From the NCBI GenBank assembly GCA_011947345.1, contig JAAVTG010000162.1, forward strand, positions 62,001 through 126,000: 64,000 nucleotides of DNA, read 5' to 3'. The notes beneath the pieces were generated by a model, which worked only from the letters and a program-made list of their open reading frames with translations, was not told where the DNA came from and did no database searches. Source of the stretch: Phytophthora quininea (Eukaryota > Oomycota > Peronosporomycetes > Peronosporales > Peronosporaceae). Both the position numbers and the translations under genes were made by a program. Positions 48,096-58,124 of the stretch are shown piece after piece; the stretch's first letter is position 1; every line of letters begins with the position of its first letter.

Positions 48096-50146
48096 CCGAG
48101 GTCGAAGGAGGCGACGGCGGTAATATATACTTACGTGAAATTGACAATAAGTATCTTTGAAGAGGAGACCACCACGAGTAGAAGTTGGCACGAGCATCTG
48201 TGCGGCCAGCGCTTCGAACTGGTAGCAGCAGTGCAGACTTCTGGGGCAGCCGTTTGCTAGGACACTGGCGCCATGCTTGTTGAGCTCACCGTTCGCAGCA
48301 GGCCTTTACGAGGCGACGCAGTTTTAACGTTGTGCAGGCCGCAGCTTGGCTTTGTTGAAGCAGTCGTGTGTATCAAATCTACAGCAGACATTATGCAGCT
48401 TGCGAGCAAGCCCACAGTTCGAGTGTCTGTGCTGGAAAGCATCAACGAGTTTCGACAAACCTTTGAGCTGGGTCTGTAAAGTAGGCTGGACAACAAAAGT
48501 GTTGTCGACAACTTGTCGAGGGATTTGAACAACTCGGCACAAGGCGGTTGCTCCACGAGCGCTTGCACTTGCTGCAAGTCCCTCTGCGCAAAATATAACG
48601 CTGCTAGAAAGCGATGTCCCCAAGCAGAAAATCCACTCGATCAGCAGAGCGCATCGGTTGACGATGTGTGGCCGACGCGCTCCACGCCACTATATTCGCG
48701 GCTACAGGGCATTCATCAAGTTCCCAAGCAAGTCTGTGTGGTGATTACCTTCTGATGGCGAGGACAACTGAGGTAGGAGTTGGCAAAGGCAGCACTTTGC
48801 CTGTCAAAAACCGAGTGTATCCATCCTGTTCGGGCGGACGACAAGATGAAACGCGCATCTCTGCCTGGCTCTCTCCGCGGCTCGCGCGACCGACCCTAAA
48901 AATGATTATCTTGCTGTTATAGCAGAACTTGTTTAGGAATTGCAACGTTAAACGCTGCAACCAGTGTGAAGACTTGAGAGATACAGTACGCTCTCCAGAC
49001 AGGAACGATGGTCTCCAGACGCATTGCGAAAGTACAATAGTGGCGTTACGGTGTGCTTGTGCCGGTGGTTTCCGTTCCCAGCACCAAAACGTGCATCTGG
49101 CCAGAGCTCGTACATTTGCAGAGGCAATCGAAAGCACTGCAAGGAGGTCACGCAAGAGGAAAGGAGAAAATAGTTGTCGACAAGAGATTCCACACTATGC
49201 TCTTGTTTCAGGTCATTCCGAGGTACTTTGGCTTCTGTAGATTTGAAGATTGCTTTGAGTAACAAACGTGTTGTGCCAGCGCATAGTTATCGCAATGTCA
49301 TCGCCGCCTTCTTGTCGTCCGGAGTCGATTGCCGAAATGAAAACTGAGCTCTTTGCGATGCAGTCAGCACGCCCACCCACCCACACACGAACTAGCTACA
49401 GCTTGCTCGCGTTTCGCGTCCTTCTGGCGGTCACGTCCATACGACACACTTGACGCACACTGCGAAAAGGCCGCGTGCCAGAAGAGTGCTTGGAGATCGC
49501 TTGCTTCAGTCGGATAAGACGTTTCCTGCGCAGGAAAAATCGCAGCTCCAGTCGGGCGCGCGAGCAAGACCTGTCGTCGCGTTGCATATGGCTCCGCCAA
49601 TGAAATCGCGGCGCCTCGAGCCCTGCATACATTGTGTCCGGCAGAAATTGCCTCTCCAGCGTCTTTTGGACCGCTGATGCGGCAGTTCTGTCCGATCACA
49701 GATCGCTTCCTTTGCCCTTGCAACAGACGACGCCCCCTGACGCTCGAAGGGGACGACGCCGGATAGACGGACGTTCAGTTCGGATTGTTGCTAAAGCGCG
49801 CGCGGTGCCAAGTCGTCTCTGGCGGAGCGAGAACAGCTCGCCCTTCCTCCGTGTGTGCGTGTGCGAGCGAGGCCCCCACCCCTCCGTCTGGTTCCGAGTC
49901 CTCTATCCGCAGGTACGAGGGGGACGCCGCCAACCTGTTTCGAGAATCTGGGCGGCCCCTCACAGTCGGACTCACGCCTTCCTTCTCTGTGTGCCAACGC
50001 AGCAGACTCCCCAGCTCTCTTACTGTCCGTGCTCCGAGATCGGCGTCTTCTCGATCAGTAACAGGTAAGGGGAAGGGCCTCATCTAGCACAGCTCTGAGC
50101 CAGCCACCTTCTCTAACCTCCGCGCTGTCCATTCCTGCAGACTATC
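47980..50146. other. Unassigned 2.2-kb stretch
   Basis: Contains a (GA)n tract and short open frames on both strands, including several on the minus strand between 48.2 and 49.3 kb that look like broken pieces of one old coding sequence. Two 'gttgtcgaca' motifs (near 48500 and 49170) are noted. No terminal repeats, transposase motif or RNA gene could be identified. The last ~350 bp are probably promoter and leader of the kinase gene at 50147. Confidence 0.35.
48059..48093 (+). repeat. (GA)n dinucleotide microsatellite
   Basis: An uninterrupted run of about 17 GA units just downstream of the lipid-kinase stop codon. Confidence 0.95.
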
Positions 50147-52813
50147 ATGTCGTTCCGCTTCCCTCGATGGGGCCGCAAGAAGAACAAAAACAAAGAGCCC
50201 CTGTAGCCAACAAGTACTACCCCAATGGGGCGGCAGGGGCCGGCGCCGCAGTGCCGCGAGCCCCCGTCGGCACCGGGCCGCACCTACAGTAACGGCTCAG
50301 ACTACCACTCGCAGCAGAGCTGGCAGGCCAATGGCACCATGCCCCCGGCCCCGGCAACTTCTGCCAGCTATCAGCCAAAGGGTCCCTCGCCTAACCGAGG
50401 CTCGCCGCTGCCATTCAGCCACCCGCTGTACGCCATGGACGCCGAGGGCATGATCCACCTCAAGGCCACAGGCAAAGGGCTAGACGACTCGGATCTGGCG
50501 GTGCACCAAGACGAGATCATCAACTCGGTGGTCAAGTACGTGCAAGATTCGATGCGCAAGGAGCTGGGCTTCCGGAGGTCTACATCCCTGCCAACAGCAC
50601 CCCGGAAGCTCCGGTCAAGGCCAACGTGTTCGTGTCCCGCAATTACGAGTCCTGCAAGAAGCTTTTGGTCTTTGTAGCCGTCAGTCGCGGCTTATATCCA
50701 GGACTATGGAGCCGTGGGTTGGTTCTTCATGCTGGAGTCAAGAGCGGAAGCATGTTGGAGTACTTCCGCAAGGCTATCGACGAAGGCTACGGCATTATTG
50801 TGGCCAACCCGAACAAAAACGTCATTGTTATGCGGGACGGCAAGCAACGGTTGCAAATCCCCGGCTCGTCCAGTCCCGAGGAGCACATGGATTCGCTCTG
50901 GGACGCCTACGTGGCTCGCTCGCAAGCCCGACGGGTCTACTTTTGGGTTATTCTTATGGAGGCGTGCTGATCAAGTACTTGCTGCAGTCAAGAGGCGACC
51001 AGTTGATGCGTCGCAACGGGGCAATTGCTTTAATCGAATCGAGCCACCGTATTGAGGATGGAGACTCGCAGTCGGTGAAAAGTATCCTGGCGCATCGCAC
51101 CATGTACTGGGAGAGCAATGACCAGCCGTTCCAGACCAAGTTGGATGGAGACGCTCCGCACCGCACGGGATGCACGTGTTTGTCGGCGGGACGGCCGCCG
51201 AGAGCTCATGCCAACCACTATTACGTGACCGCCTTCTGTATCAATAAGATCCAGGACGCGTTGTTCCGGTTCTTAGATACGAGAGACGCCACGACGTATG
51301 TCGCCGGGGAGAAGCCTGTGCCGGAGCCCCTGCCTCAGCTCCTGCCTACATGGGCAATGGAGCGGCCCCTGGACCCGGAGGACCGACCCTGCAGCGTCAG
51401 GAGTCTTCGCGTCGGGAAGCCAACAACTCCAAGATGGGCAACAGCGAAAAGCACTGCAATTTGTGTCTATTCCACTTCACGCTGTTCGACCGTCGCCACC
51501 ACTGCCGCATGTGCCACCGCGCGGTCTGCAATGCGTGCTCGCGGGACAGGTTGTTCCTGCCCGGATCTAGTACGGCGCAGCGTGTGTGCACAGAGTGTGC
51601 TACGGAGGGACCGCGGGCCAACCCGACGCCGAACCAAGTGCCAACGAACTACCCGCGTTTCAACCGCACTACGAGTGATGCGCCGACGTCGCTTACCTCG
51701 ACGGAGCTGTCGACGCGCAACCGCTCGGACACGCAAATGTCGGACAACGGTCGGTCCGAGTCGAACGCGGAGCCGCCGAAGAACGCGAAGCTGAGTGTGG
51801 AGGACTTTGATCTGCTGAAGGTCATTGGCAAGGGCGCTTTCGGCAAGGTCATGCTGGTGCGCAAGAAGGTTCCGGATGGAGGGGCGAACCCGAACGCCAT
51901 TTACGCTATGAAGGTGCTCAAGAAAGCATCTGTGTTTGCTAAGAACCAGGTGGAGCACACCAAGTCGGAGCGTCGTATCCTTCGCGACATTGATCACCCG
52001 TTTGTGGTGCGTCTGCGGTATGCATTCCAGAACGAAGACAAACTGTACCTGGTCATGGACTACTACAATGGCGGCTCGCTGTTCTTCCACCTGCGCAAGT
52101 CGCGCAAGTTCTCGGAGAAGCGTGCTCGCTTCTACGCGGCCCAGTTGCTCATGTCGATGTCTCACTTGCACGAGCTCAACATTGCCTACCGTGATCTCAA
52201 GCTCGAGAACATTTTGATGGACGACAAGGGTTTTATCGCTCTGACGGACTTTGGCCTGTCCAAGGAGAACGTGGACGTGCCCGATGGCGCCAAGACCTTC
52301 TGTGGTACGGCCGAGTACATTGCGCCTGAGCTGCTGAAGGGTCTGCCGTACGGTAAGGCTGTGGACTGGTGGGGCTTCGGCACACTGCTGTATGAAATGA
52401 TGACGGGCCAGACGCCGTTCTTCGACCGCAACCGTAAGCGCATGTTCCACAACATCCTGCACAGGGACGTTGTCTTCACACAGGCTTTCTCAGAGGACGC
52501 CAAGGATCTGCTCACAGGTCTGCTGCGTCGTGACCCGGCAAAGCGATTAGGCTCGGGTCCTTCCGGTGTGCAGGAGATTATGGACCACCCGTTCTTTGCC
52601 AGCATCGACTTTGACAAGCTGCTAAAGCGCGAGGTGGAGCCTCCTTTCAAGCCTGTGGTCAACAGCGAGGCGGACACGGGCAATGTGGCCAACATTTTCA
52701 CACGCGAGATGGCGCGCGACTCGCCCGTCACGCAGGAGCTAGGCGCGACGCATCGTGCCCAAGCACACTTCGACGGGTTCACCTACATGCCTGGTAACGA
52801 GCATCTGGGCTAG
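50147..52813 (+). CDS. ARB2-FYVE-AGC protein kinase fusion
   Basis: Begins MSFRFPRWGRKKNKNKEP and a Pro/Gly-rich linker. An ARB2/FAM172-like alpha/beta-hydrolase-type domain covers about 50.45-51.3 kb (DSMRKELGFRR; SSPEEHMDSLWDAYVARSQA; GYSYGGVLIKYLLQ). A FYVE-type zinc finger lies at about 51.45-51.61 kb, with eight Cys including CNLC, RRHHCRMCHRAVCNACS and CTEC. The AGC kinase domain covers about 51.8-52.6 kb: GKGAFGKV, Lys in YAMKVLKK, YRDLKLEN, DFGLSKE, activation-loop KTFCGTAEYIAPE, and a C-tail hydrophobic motif FDGFTYM. The kinase looks active and Akt/SGK/S6K-like; the FYVE finger suggests PI3P-membrane targeting. Four or five one-base breaks lie before 51.35 kb, none in the kinase part. 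Confidence 0.8.
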
Positions 52814-53487
52814 ATGCTGAGCAGAGAAATCATAAGAGGCGCGGGAAGTGGATCAAAATGTTAGACGACTACGCGTCCCAATGCCAAATCGAGTGTATAC
52901 AATCAGCAGCATGTGAAAATGGGGCCGGGGGTATCGTCTCGGCATGGGCAGCTTCATTGGGATCCCCGTAGCTGGTGAGTGGGTCCGGGAGGTGGCACGA
53001 GCGAGAGAGCCGTGTCGATGTGTGTTGTGTACGCGAACAAGAAGAAAACAAGAATGACCTGAAGGGAGGTGGAAGAGTGACAGGAAAGGAGAGTGAGCCC
53101 AGTGGGTTGGCTGGCATATTCGCCACTTAGTTTAGTTCTTTACAGCGAGTGGCATGATGAAAACAAACAAACAGAAACAGAGGAAGCAGCAGAAGGCGAG
53201 TGCGGTCATAAAATATCGATATACAACAGTTTGTTCTTCAACGGCGCCAAGCCACGACGAGTTTAGCTTTCTGGTGGGGCTCACTCAAAACTCGAGGAAG
53301 GAGAAGCTATTCTCAACACCGTTGCTAAGAGCAGAGGAAGACTCAGACCGGGGTCGCCACTATTGATAGCAGCGAGGAGCGACCCACCATGTTGGAGACC
53401 TTCGAGTTGGCGGTGCTGCCATCTCACTCCCAGATTTCCCAGCTTGTCACAACTCGACACGCCCAAATCCCTGAGCCTTTGACCACC
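52814..53487. other. Intergenic between kinase and CaaX gene A
   Basis: Holds the kinase 3' region and the promoter/leader of the next gene. The frame of gene A is open upstream to 53389 with an earlier ATG, but comparison with its paralogue argues against using it. No other feature seen. Confidence 0.4.
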
Positions 53488-54826
53488 ATGACCACTGCTA
53501 CCAACTCTCCGATCTGCTTTGGCGACGTCGTCAAGCTGCTGACCAAGTCGACGTTTGTTGAGACCAGCGCTCCAGCCTGCTTGGGGTTCCTGGAGACGCC
53601 CGGCAAGACCCCGACCCAGATCCTCGTCGTGTCGCCGGTCAAGGAAGATGCCAAGGACCGCTTCCAGGAGGCCGAGTTTATCGTCGCCCCCGTCCGCGGC
53701 GAGAAGCAGCAGATCAACGGTACACCGCTCACTTTTCAGACCCCTTTCGTACTGCGCACCTCGGACGGCATAGATGGCAGCGTCTACACGCTCAACAACA
53801 AGGTTCAGGGCCTTCGCGACGCCATCAGCCTGCAGGTCGGCTCCTCCAAGGGCGAGATGTTCATGCAGGTGGAGAATGAGGGGGCCACAAACACGACCGA
53901 GGTGCTTTACGGTACCGACGGTCTCAGCGTCCGAGTCGTCGACTCGAATCGTATCCGCAAGACGCTCAACCACTTGCTGACGCACGTTGCAAAGCCCAAG
54001 AGCGACACCCCTGGCGGCACCGTTAGCTGCAGTGGCAAAGGATCAGCTCTTACCTTCTCCATTCAGCGCGCGATGAGCCCCGAAGGCGAACCACTGACTG
54101 AGACCCGCAAGTACATCAAGAACCCCGTGGCTCGTCGTGCGAGTATCGATGCTCTCAGTCCTTCCAAAATGGACCAGATGGGTCGCGCTGAGCGAGTCGA
54201 CAGCAGCGAGTTCTCGGACTTGAGTCGTGCCAGCAGCATTGCAAGTTTGCGGTCGAACCCTGCCAGTCCGCGTGGGGCTCCTCTATCCACCCCTGTGGAT
54301 GCTGCAGCTGTGGTTGCTCTTCTACCGACCAAGGTCGCCGAAAGCGCCAACGACACGGAACCGACCGTCTCGAGTTTGACAAACTCCAGCACCGAGTCCC
54401 CAGCCAGCACCGTTGCCAAGACGGTGAGTGTTGAGACAGCTGCTCCGGTTGTCAGCCCGGCCACGCCTCCGAAGTCTATTGCGACGGAGACCAAGACGGC
54501 ATCCCCTGCCCCGTCGCCGGTTAAGCCTGGTCCAGTGACTGTCGCCACGCCTGCTACTGTGGAAGTTGCCGCATCCAACGCAGCTCCACGTGAGCCGATT
54601 GTGGTCGACGCTGACGCTTCGACCTTCCCGCCCGCGCCGGTCATTCGCGGCCCCGCCCCCGCTCCGGTGGTGATGTCTCCCAAGACTTCGTCCAAACCGT
54701 CGACCCCGTGGCAAAGACTTCTGCAGTCACCAAGATACCCAGCAGTGAGGAAGTGGAGAAATTGAAGGCCGAGGCCGAGGTGGAGAATGTCAAGCCCGCC
54801 TGCGCCGCCGAGTGCTCCGTCATGTA
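53488..54826 (+). CDS. CaaX-terminated protein A (tandem paralogue pair), function unknown
   Basis: Not recognised. About 446 residues. A ~200-residue N-terminal domain (CFGDVVKLLTKSTFVE; FQEAEFIVAPVRG; TPFVLRTSDGIDGSVYTLNN; LNHLLTHVAKPKSDTPGG) is followed by a long Ser/Thr/Pro/Ala-rich tail and a short acidic end finishing ...CAAECSVM. The last four residues, CSVM, form a CaaX prenylation box, with a second Cys five residues upstream for possible palmitoylation, so lipid anchoring at a membrane is expected. Start at 53488 chosen because MTTATNSPICFGDVV lines up with the start of paralogue B. One base is missing in the CCCC run at 54704-54707; without it the frame ends at 54765 and loses the box. 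Confidence 0.65.
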
Positions 54827-54936
54827 GAATCGACGAGCTATTCACTCTGGTAAAATTTGATTAGCACCTTCAATATGAATTTTGCAATAAAAATAGAATA
54901 TTTTATCATAAACGATTGAGAAAAGATCGACAAGTA

Positions 54937-56034
54937 ATGGCGGAGGCTGGCGCGACGATCGAGCCGCAGGAGAAGGCCAAGACGCCGCCGCACTTCGAGG
55001 ACGAGGCCGGCACGTTCAAGACCGTGTGCCGCTCCTTCATGCAGAAGAAGCGCTGCCCTCGACGCAACTGCAAGTTTGTGCACGACCCGAAGCTCTGCGC
55101 CTTCTTCTGGAAGACTGGCCAGTGCAAGTTCGGGGACGAGTGCAAGAGGAACCACTTTGTGATGGTGCAGGAGAAGCAGGACGAGGCTGCTGCAGCTCAG
55201 GACGAGCCCAAGCAGCCCGCCAAGAAGAAAGAGAAGAAGCCCAAGACCAACAAGGAAGCCAAAGACCAAGACGGAGAGACAAAGGAGACCAACGACGGCG
55301 CCAAACAAGACAAGAAGCCCAAGCAGAAGAAGAAATGGGCCACCAAGAAGAACACGGAGAGCTTCGAGCCCATGAGCAAGCCCGTGGACCTGCGCATCAC
55401 GTACGACCTGGGCTCCAAGGACGACAAGTTCTCGACAGCGCTGACGTCGCGCGATGTGGTGCTGGTGCCCAATCTCTTCAGCGACTTCAAGAAAGGCGAA
55501 CTCTACGCCAAGCTCATGCACGAGCTGGACAACTGCGGCATCCCGCGCGAGCAGCTGCTCAAGATGTGGCACGGCAACAACAACATCGACGGCACCCACC
55601 TGATCGTGGACGACCACTCGAGCTGGAAGGCCAAGTGCCCGACGTTCGACCTGGTGACCAACCGGCTCGGCGACTTTTTCAGCTTATCCATCAAGGCCAC
55701 GCGCTTCAACTGGTACAAGGACACGTCTCAGTGGAAGCCCTTCCACTTTGACGCGGCCGCTGTCAAGCCAAACATTGCGGCCATCCAGAACTTCACGGTC
55801 GGTATCTCGTTCGGAGCCACCCGCGACGCTGCATTCGAGCACGCCGAGACTAAGACGGTGGTGAGTGTGCCGCAGCCTGACGGCTGCGTGTACGCGTTTG
55901 CCAGGGACACGAACATCTTGTGGCGCCACGGCATTCTCCAGGACAAACCGGTGAGGGAGGAAGGCCGCATCTCGGTGATCGCCTGGGGCTGGGTGGATGG
56001 CATGGAAGACGTCCAAGACACGGTAGCAAAGTGA
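54937..56034 (+). CDS. CCCH zinc-finger protein with AlkB-like dioxygenase domain
   Basis: Single exon, clean frame, 365 residues. Two CCCH-type fingers are at residues ~30-78 (CRSFMQKKRCPRRNCKFVH; CAFFWKTGQCKFGDECKRNH). A Lys-rich linker follows, then a 2-oxoglutarate/Fe(II) dioxygenase fold of AlkB type: NLFSDFKKGELYAKLMHEL, HLIVDDHSSWK, the iron ligands HFD in WKPFHFDAAA, a distal His in ILWRHGIL, and Arg in REEGRISVIAWGW for 2-oxoglutarate. It would hydroxylate or demethylate, with the fingers suggesting an RNA substrate; that is inference. Start at ATG 54937 (MAEAGATIEP); the longer frame begins at TTG. Lies between the two CaaX paralogues. Confidence 0.8.
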   Translation: MAEAGATIEPQEKAKTPPHFEDEAGTFKTVCRSFMQKKRCPRRNCKFVHDPKLCAFFWKTGQCKFGDECKRNHFVMVQEKQDEAAAAQDEPKQPAKKKEKKPKTNKEAKDQDGETKETNDGAKQDKKPKQKKKWATKKNTESFEPMSKPVDLRITYDLGSKDDKFSTALTSRDVVLVPNLFSDFKKGELYAKLMHELDNCGIPREQLLKMWHGNNNIDGTHLIVDDHSSWKAKCPTFDLVTNRLGDFFSLSIKATRFNWYKDTSQWKPFHFDAAAVKPNIAAIQNFTVGISFGATRDAAFEHAETKTVVSVPQPDGCVYAFARDTNILWRHGILQDKPVREEGRISVIAWGWVDGMEDVQDTVAK

Positions 56035-56233
56035 TCCGACCATGGCAGTCACTGGTCGAACTGAGCTCTTCATCAGCAAGAGGCCACTATCAATAGCAGG
56101 AACAACCAGCAGAGCGATCTTATAACGGCTTGCGAATGGATGGACTTTCACAGCAACTCCTCAGTACGAGACTTCTCCCACAACGCAAAAGACACGTGAG
56201 AACGAGTTTGCTTATCCGCTTTATCTCTCCGTT

Positions 56234-58071
56234 ATGAGCACCGTCGAGCACCCGATCCGATTTGGCGATGTCGTCAAGCTGCAAACGAGATCTTCCTTCG
56301 TCAAGGCCAGCACTCCGGCGGCTGTAGGCTTCCTGGACCTCCTGGCAAAATCCCAACCCAACTGCTGGTGGTGCCTCCAGTCGCTGAAGACGCCCAGAGC
56401 CGTTTCCAAGAAGCCGAATTCATCGTCACGCCAATCCGAGGACCAAACCAGCCCAACGATGGCGACGCTTTGACGTACCAGACACCGTTCGTACTCAGCA
56501 CTTCGGACGATAAGGACGGCACCCCATACACGCTCAACAACAAAGTGCCCAACCACAACGACGCTATCAGCCTCAACCTGTCCGCCTCCAAGGGCGAGAT
56601 GTACATTCAAGTGGAGAAGGAGGGGCGTCCCAACACCACCACCTTAAACTACGGTGAAGACGGTCTCAACATCCACGTCATCGACTCCAACCGAGTTCGC
56701 AAGACGATGAACCACTTGCTCACCCACGTCGTCAAGCCTAAGACCGACGCCCCTGGTGGTGTCGTCACCTGCGGAACGAAAGGGTCGGCACTGACGTTCA
56801 CGTTCCAGAGAGCGGTGGATGCTGGCGGCAAACCTCTGACGGAGACGCCCAAATTCGTCAAGAGTCCGAAGGCTCGCGGCTCCAGTAAGGACCTGAACGA
56901 CCCCACCAAATCCGACGAACTCGGACGAGCTGGTCGCGTGGGCAGCGGCGACTTTTCTTCCAACCGTTCCAGCAGCATGGCGCAATTAGGCTCGAAACCT
57001 GCTAGTCCACCCCCTACCAGTCGCTCCAATAGCGCTGCAGTCCTGAAAACAGACCCCAAGAGCCCCCAAAATGCAGATGCCAAGGAAGCGTCCGCCAAAA
57101 CTCCAGCGAAAGACACTAAAAGCCAGCAGCCGAGATACCTGCTTCCTCGTCTAAAGCTCAAGATGGCGATACCAAGGCCGCAGAGGTTGCGGCGGTAGCT
57201 GTAGCTGTAACTGCGAATTCTGCAGCTTCGCCATCCATGAACGCCGATATAGGAACAAAACCCGACAAAAAGCAGTCGAAGAAGGAAAAGTCCAAGCCTA
57301 CTAAGGCCGAACCAGCAGTGACTGAGCCGGGAAAGGTGGAAGCGTCGAAGGCGGATCCACCTAAGCCCGAGAAGACCAAGGACAAATCTTCAAAGGCAAA
57401 GCTGCTGACAAAATGTCGGCAGAGACCAAAGGTACGAATCCATCGGCTTCAACGTCGCCCACGACACAGGAGAAAGAAGCTGAGCAAAAGAGACTTCTTC
57501 ATCACCAGCAAAGCCTCAAGTACCAGAAACTGAGTCGTCTACCAAGTCGCCGACGAAGAAATCGAGCTGGTTAAAATCCGAGAAGAAAGCAAAGCAAGAA
57601 GCGCCAGCCAAGACGGAAACTGCCAAGGAATCACCGACGAAGACCGGTGCGAAGGCTACCTCGCCAAAGAAAGTCGCAGAAAAGATAGAGACTGCCACTA
57701 TATCTGCTAAGCCCGATTCTGCTAAGGCAGCAGTTCCCGGTGCAATGCCAGTGAAGACAGAACAAGGCACGGAGACAGCGCCGCAGGACGTGGCACAAAC
57801 CACCGATGCTAAGCAAGTCCAGCTTGAGATTAACGCCGCAGCTTTGCCAGCAGCTCAACCTGCAGCGGCGAGCACTACTGCTGCAACGGATGAAGGCGCT
57901 GTGAAATCGCCATCGACGCACATCGCCATTGATCCTACCCCAGTAGTGATACCTGCCGAGACATCAGTCTCGGTTGCAAAGGCACCTGGGGCGGACGTTG
58001 CGGGAATGAAGGCTGAAGCTGAGAGCGAGGACGTAAAACCAGTTTGCACCGCCGACTGCTCCGTCATGTAA
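56234..58071 (+). CDS. CaaX-terminated protein B (paralogue of A), function unknown
   Basis: Paralogue of the gene at 53488: same start layout (MSTVEHPIRFGDVVKL), same N-terminal domain (FQEAEFIVTPIRG; YTLNNKVPNHNDAISLNL; MNHLLTHVVKPKTDAPGG; GTKGSALTFTFQRA) and the same end, VKPVCTADCSVM, again a CSVM CaaX box with an upstream Cys. The tail is longer and Lys/Ala/Pro-rich (about 600 residues in all). The reading frame must be joined near 56.34, 57.14, 57.41 and 57.53 kb by single bases. Conservation of both ends with a divergent middle suggests a folded N-terminal domain held near a membrane by a flexible, lipid-anchored tail. No family assigned. Confidence 0.6.
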
Positions 58072-58124
58072 GCGGAAGACCAGGAAAAGGAACCACCACC
58101 TCGCCAAATTTATCATAGCAAGCA

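Noticed and set aside
47980..50146. Active transposon in the unassigned stretch
   Set aside because: No terminal repeats, target-site duplication or transposase motif could be found by eye.
51467..52462. 331-residue minus-strand open frame opposite the kinase
   Set aside because: Antisense shadow of a strongly conserved AGC kinase domain with biased codon use.
53389..53487. Earlier ATG for CaaX gene A
   Set aside because: The paralogue B start aligns with the ATG at 53488.
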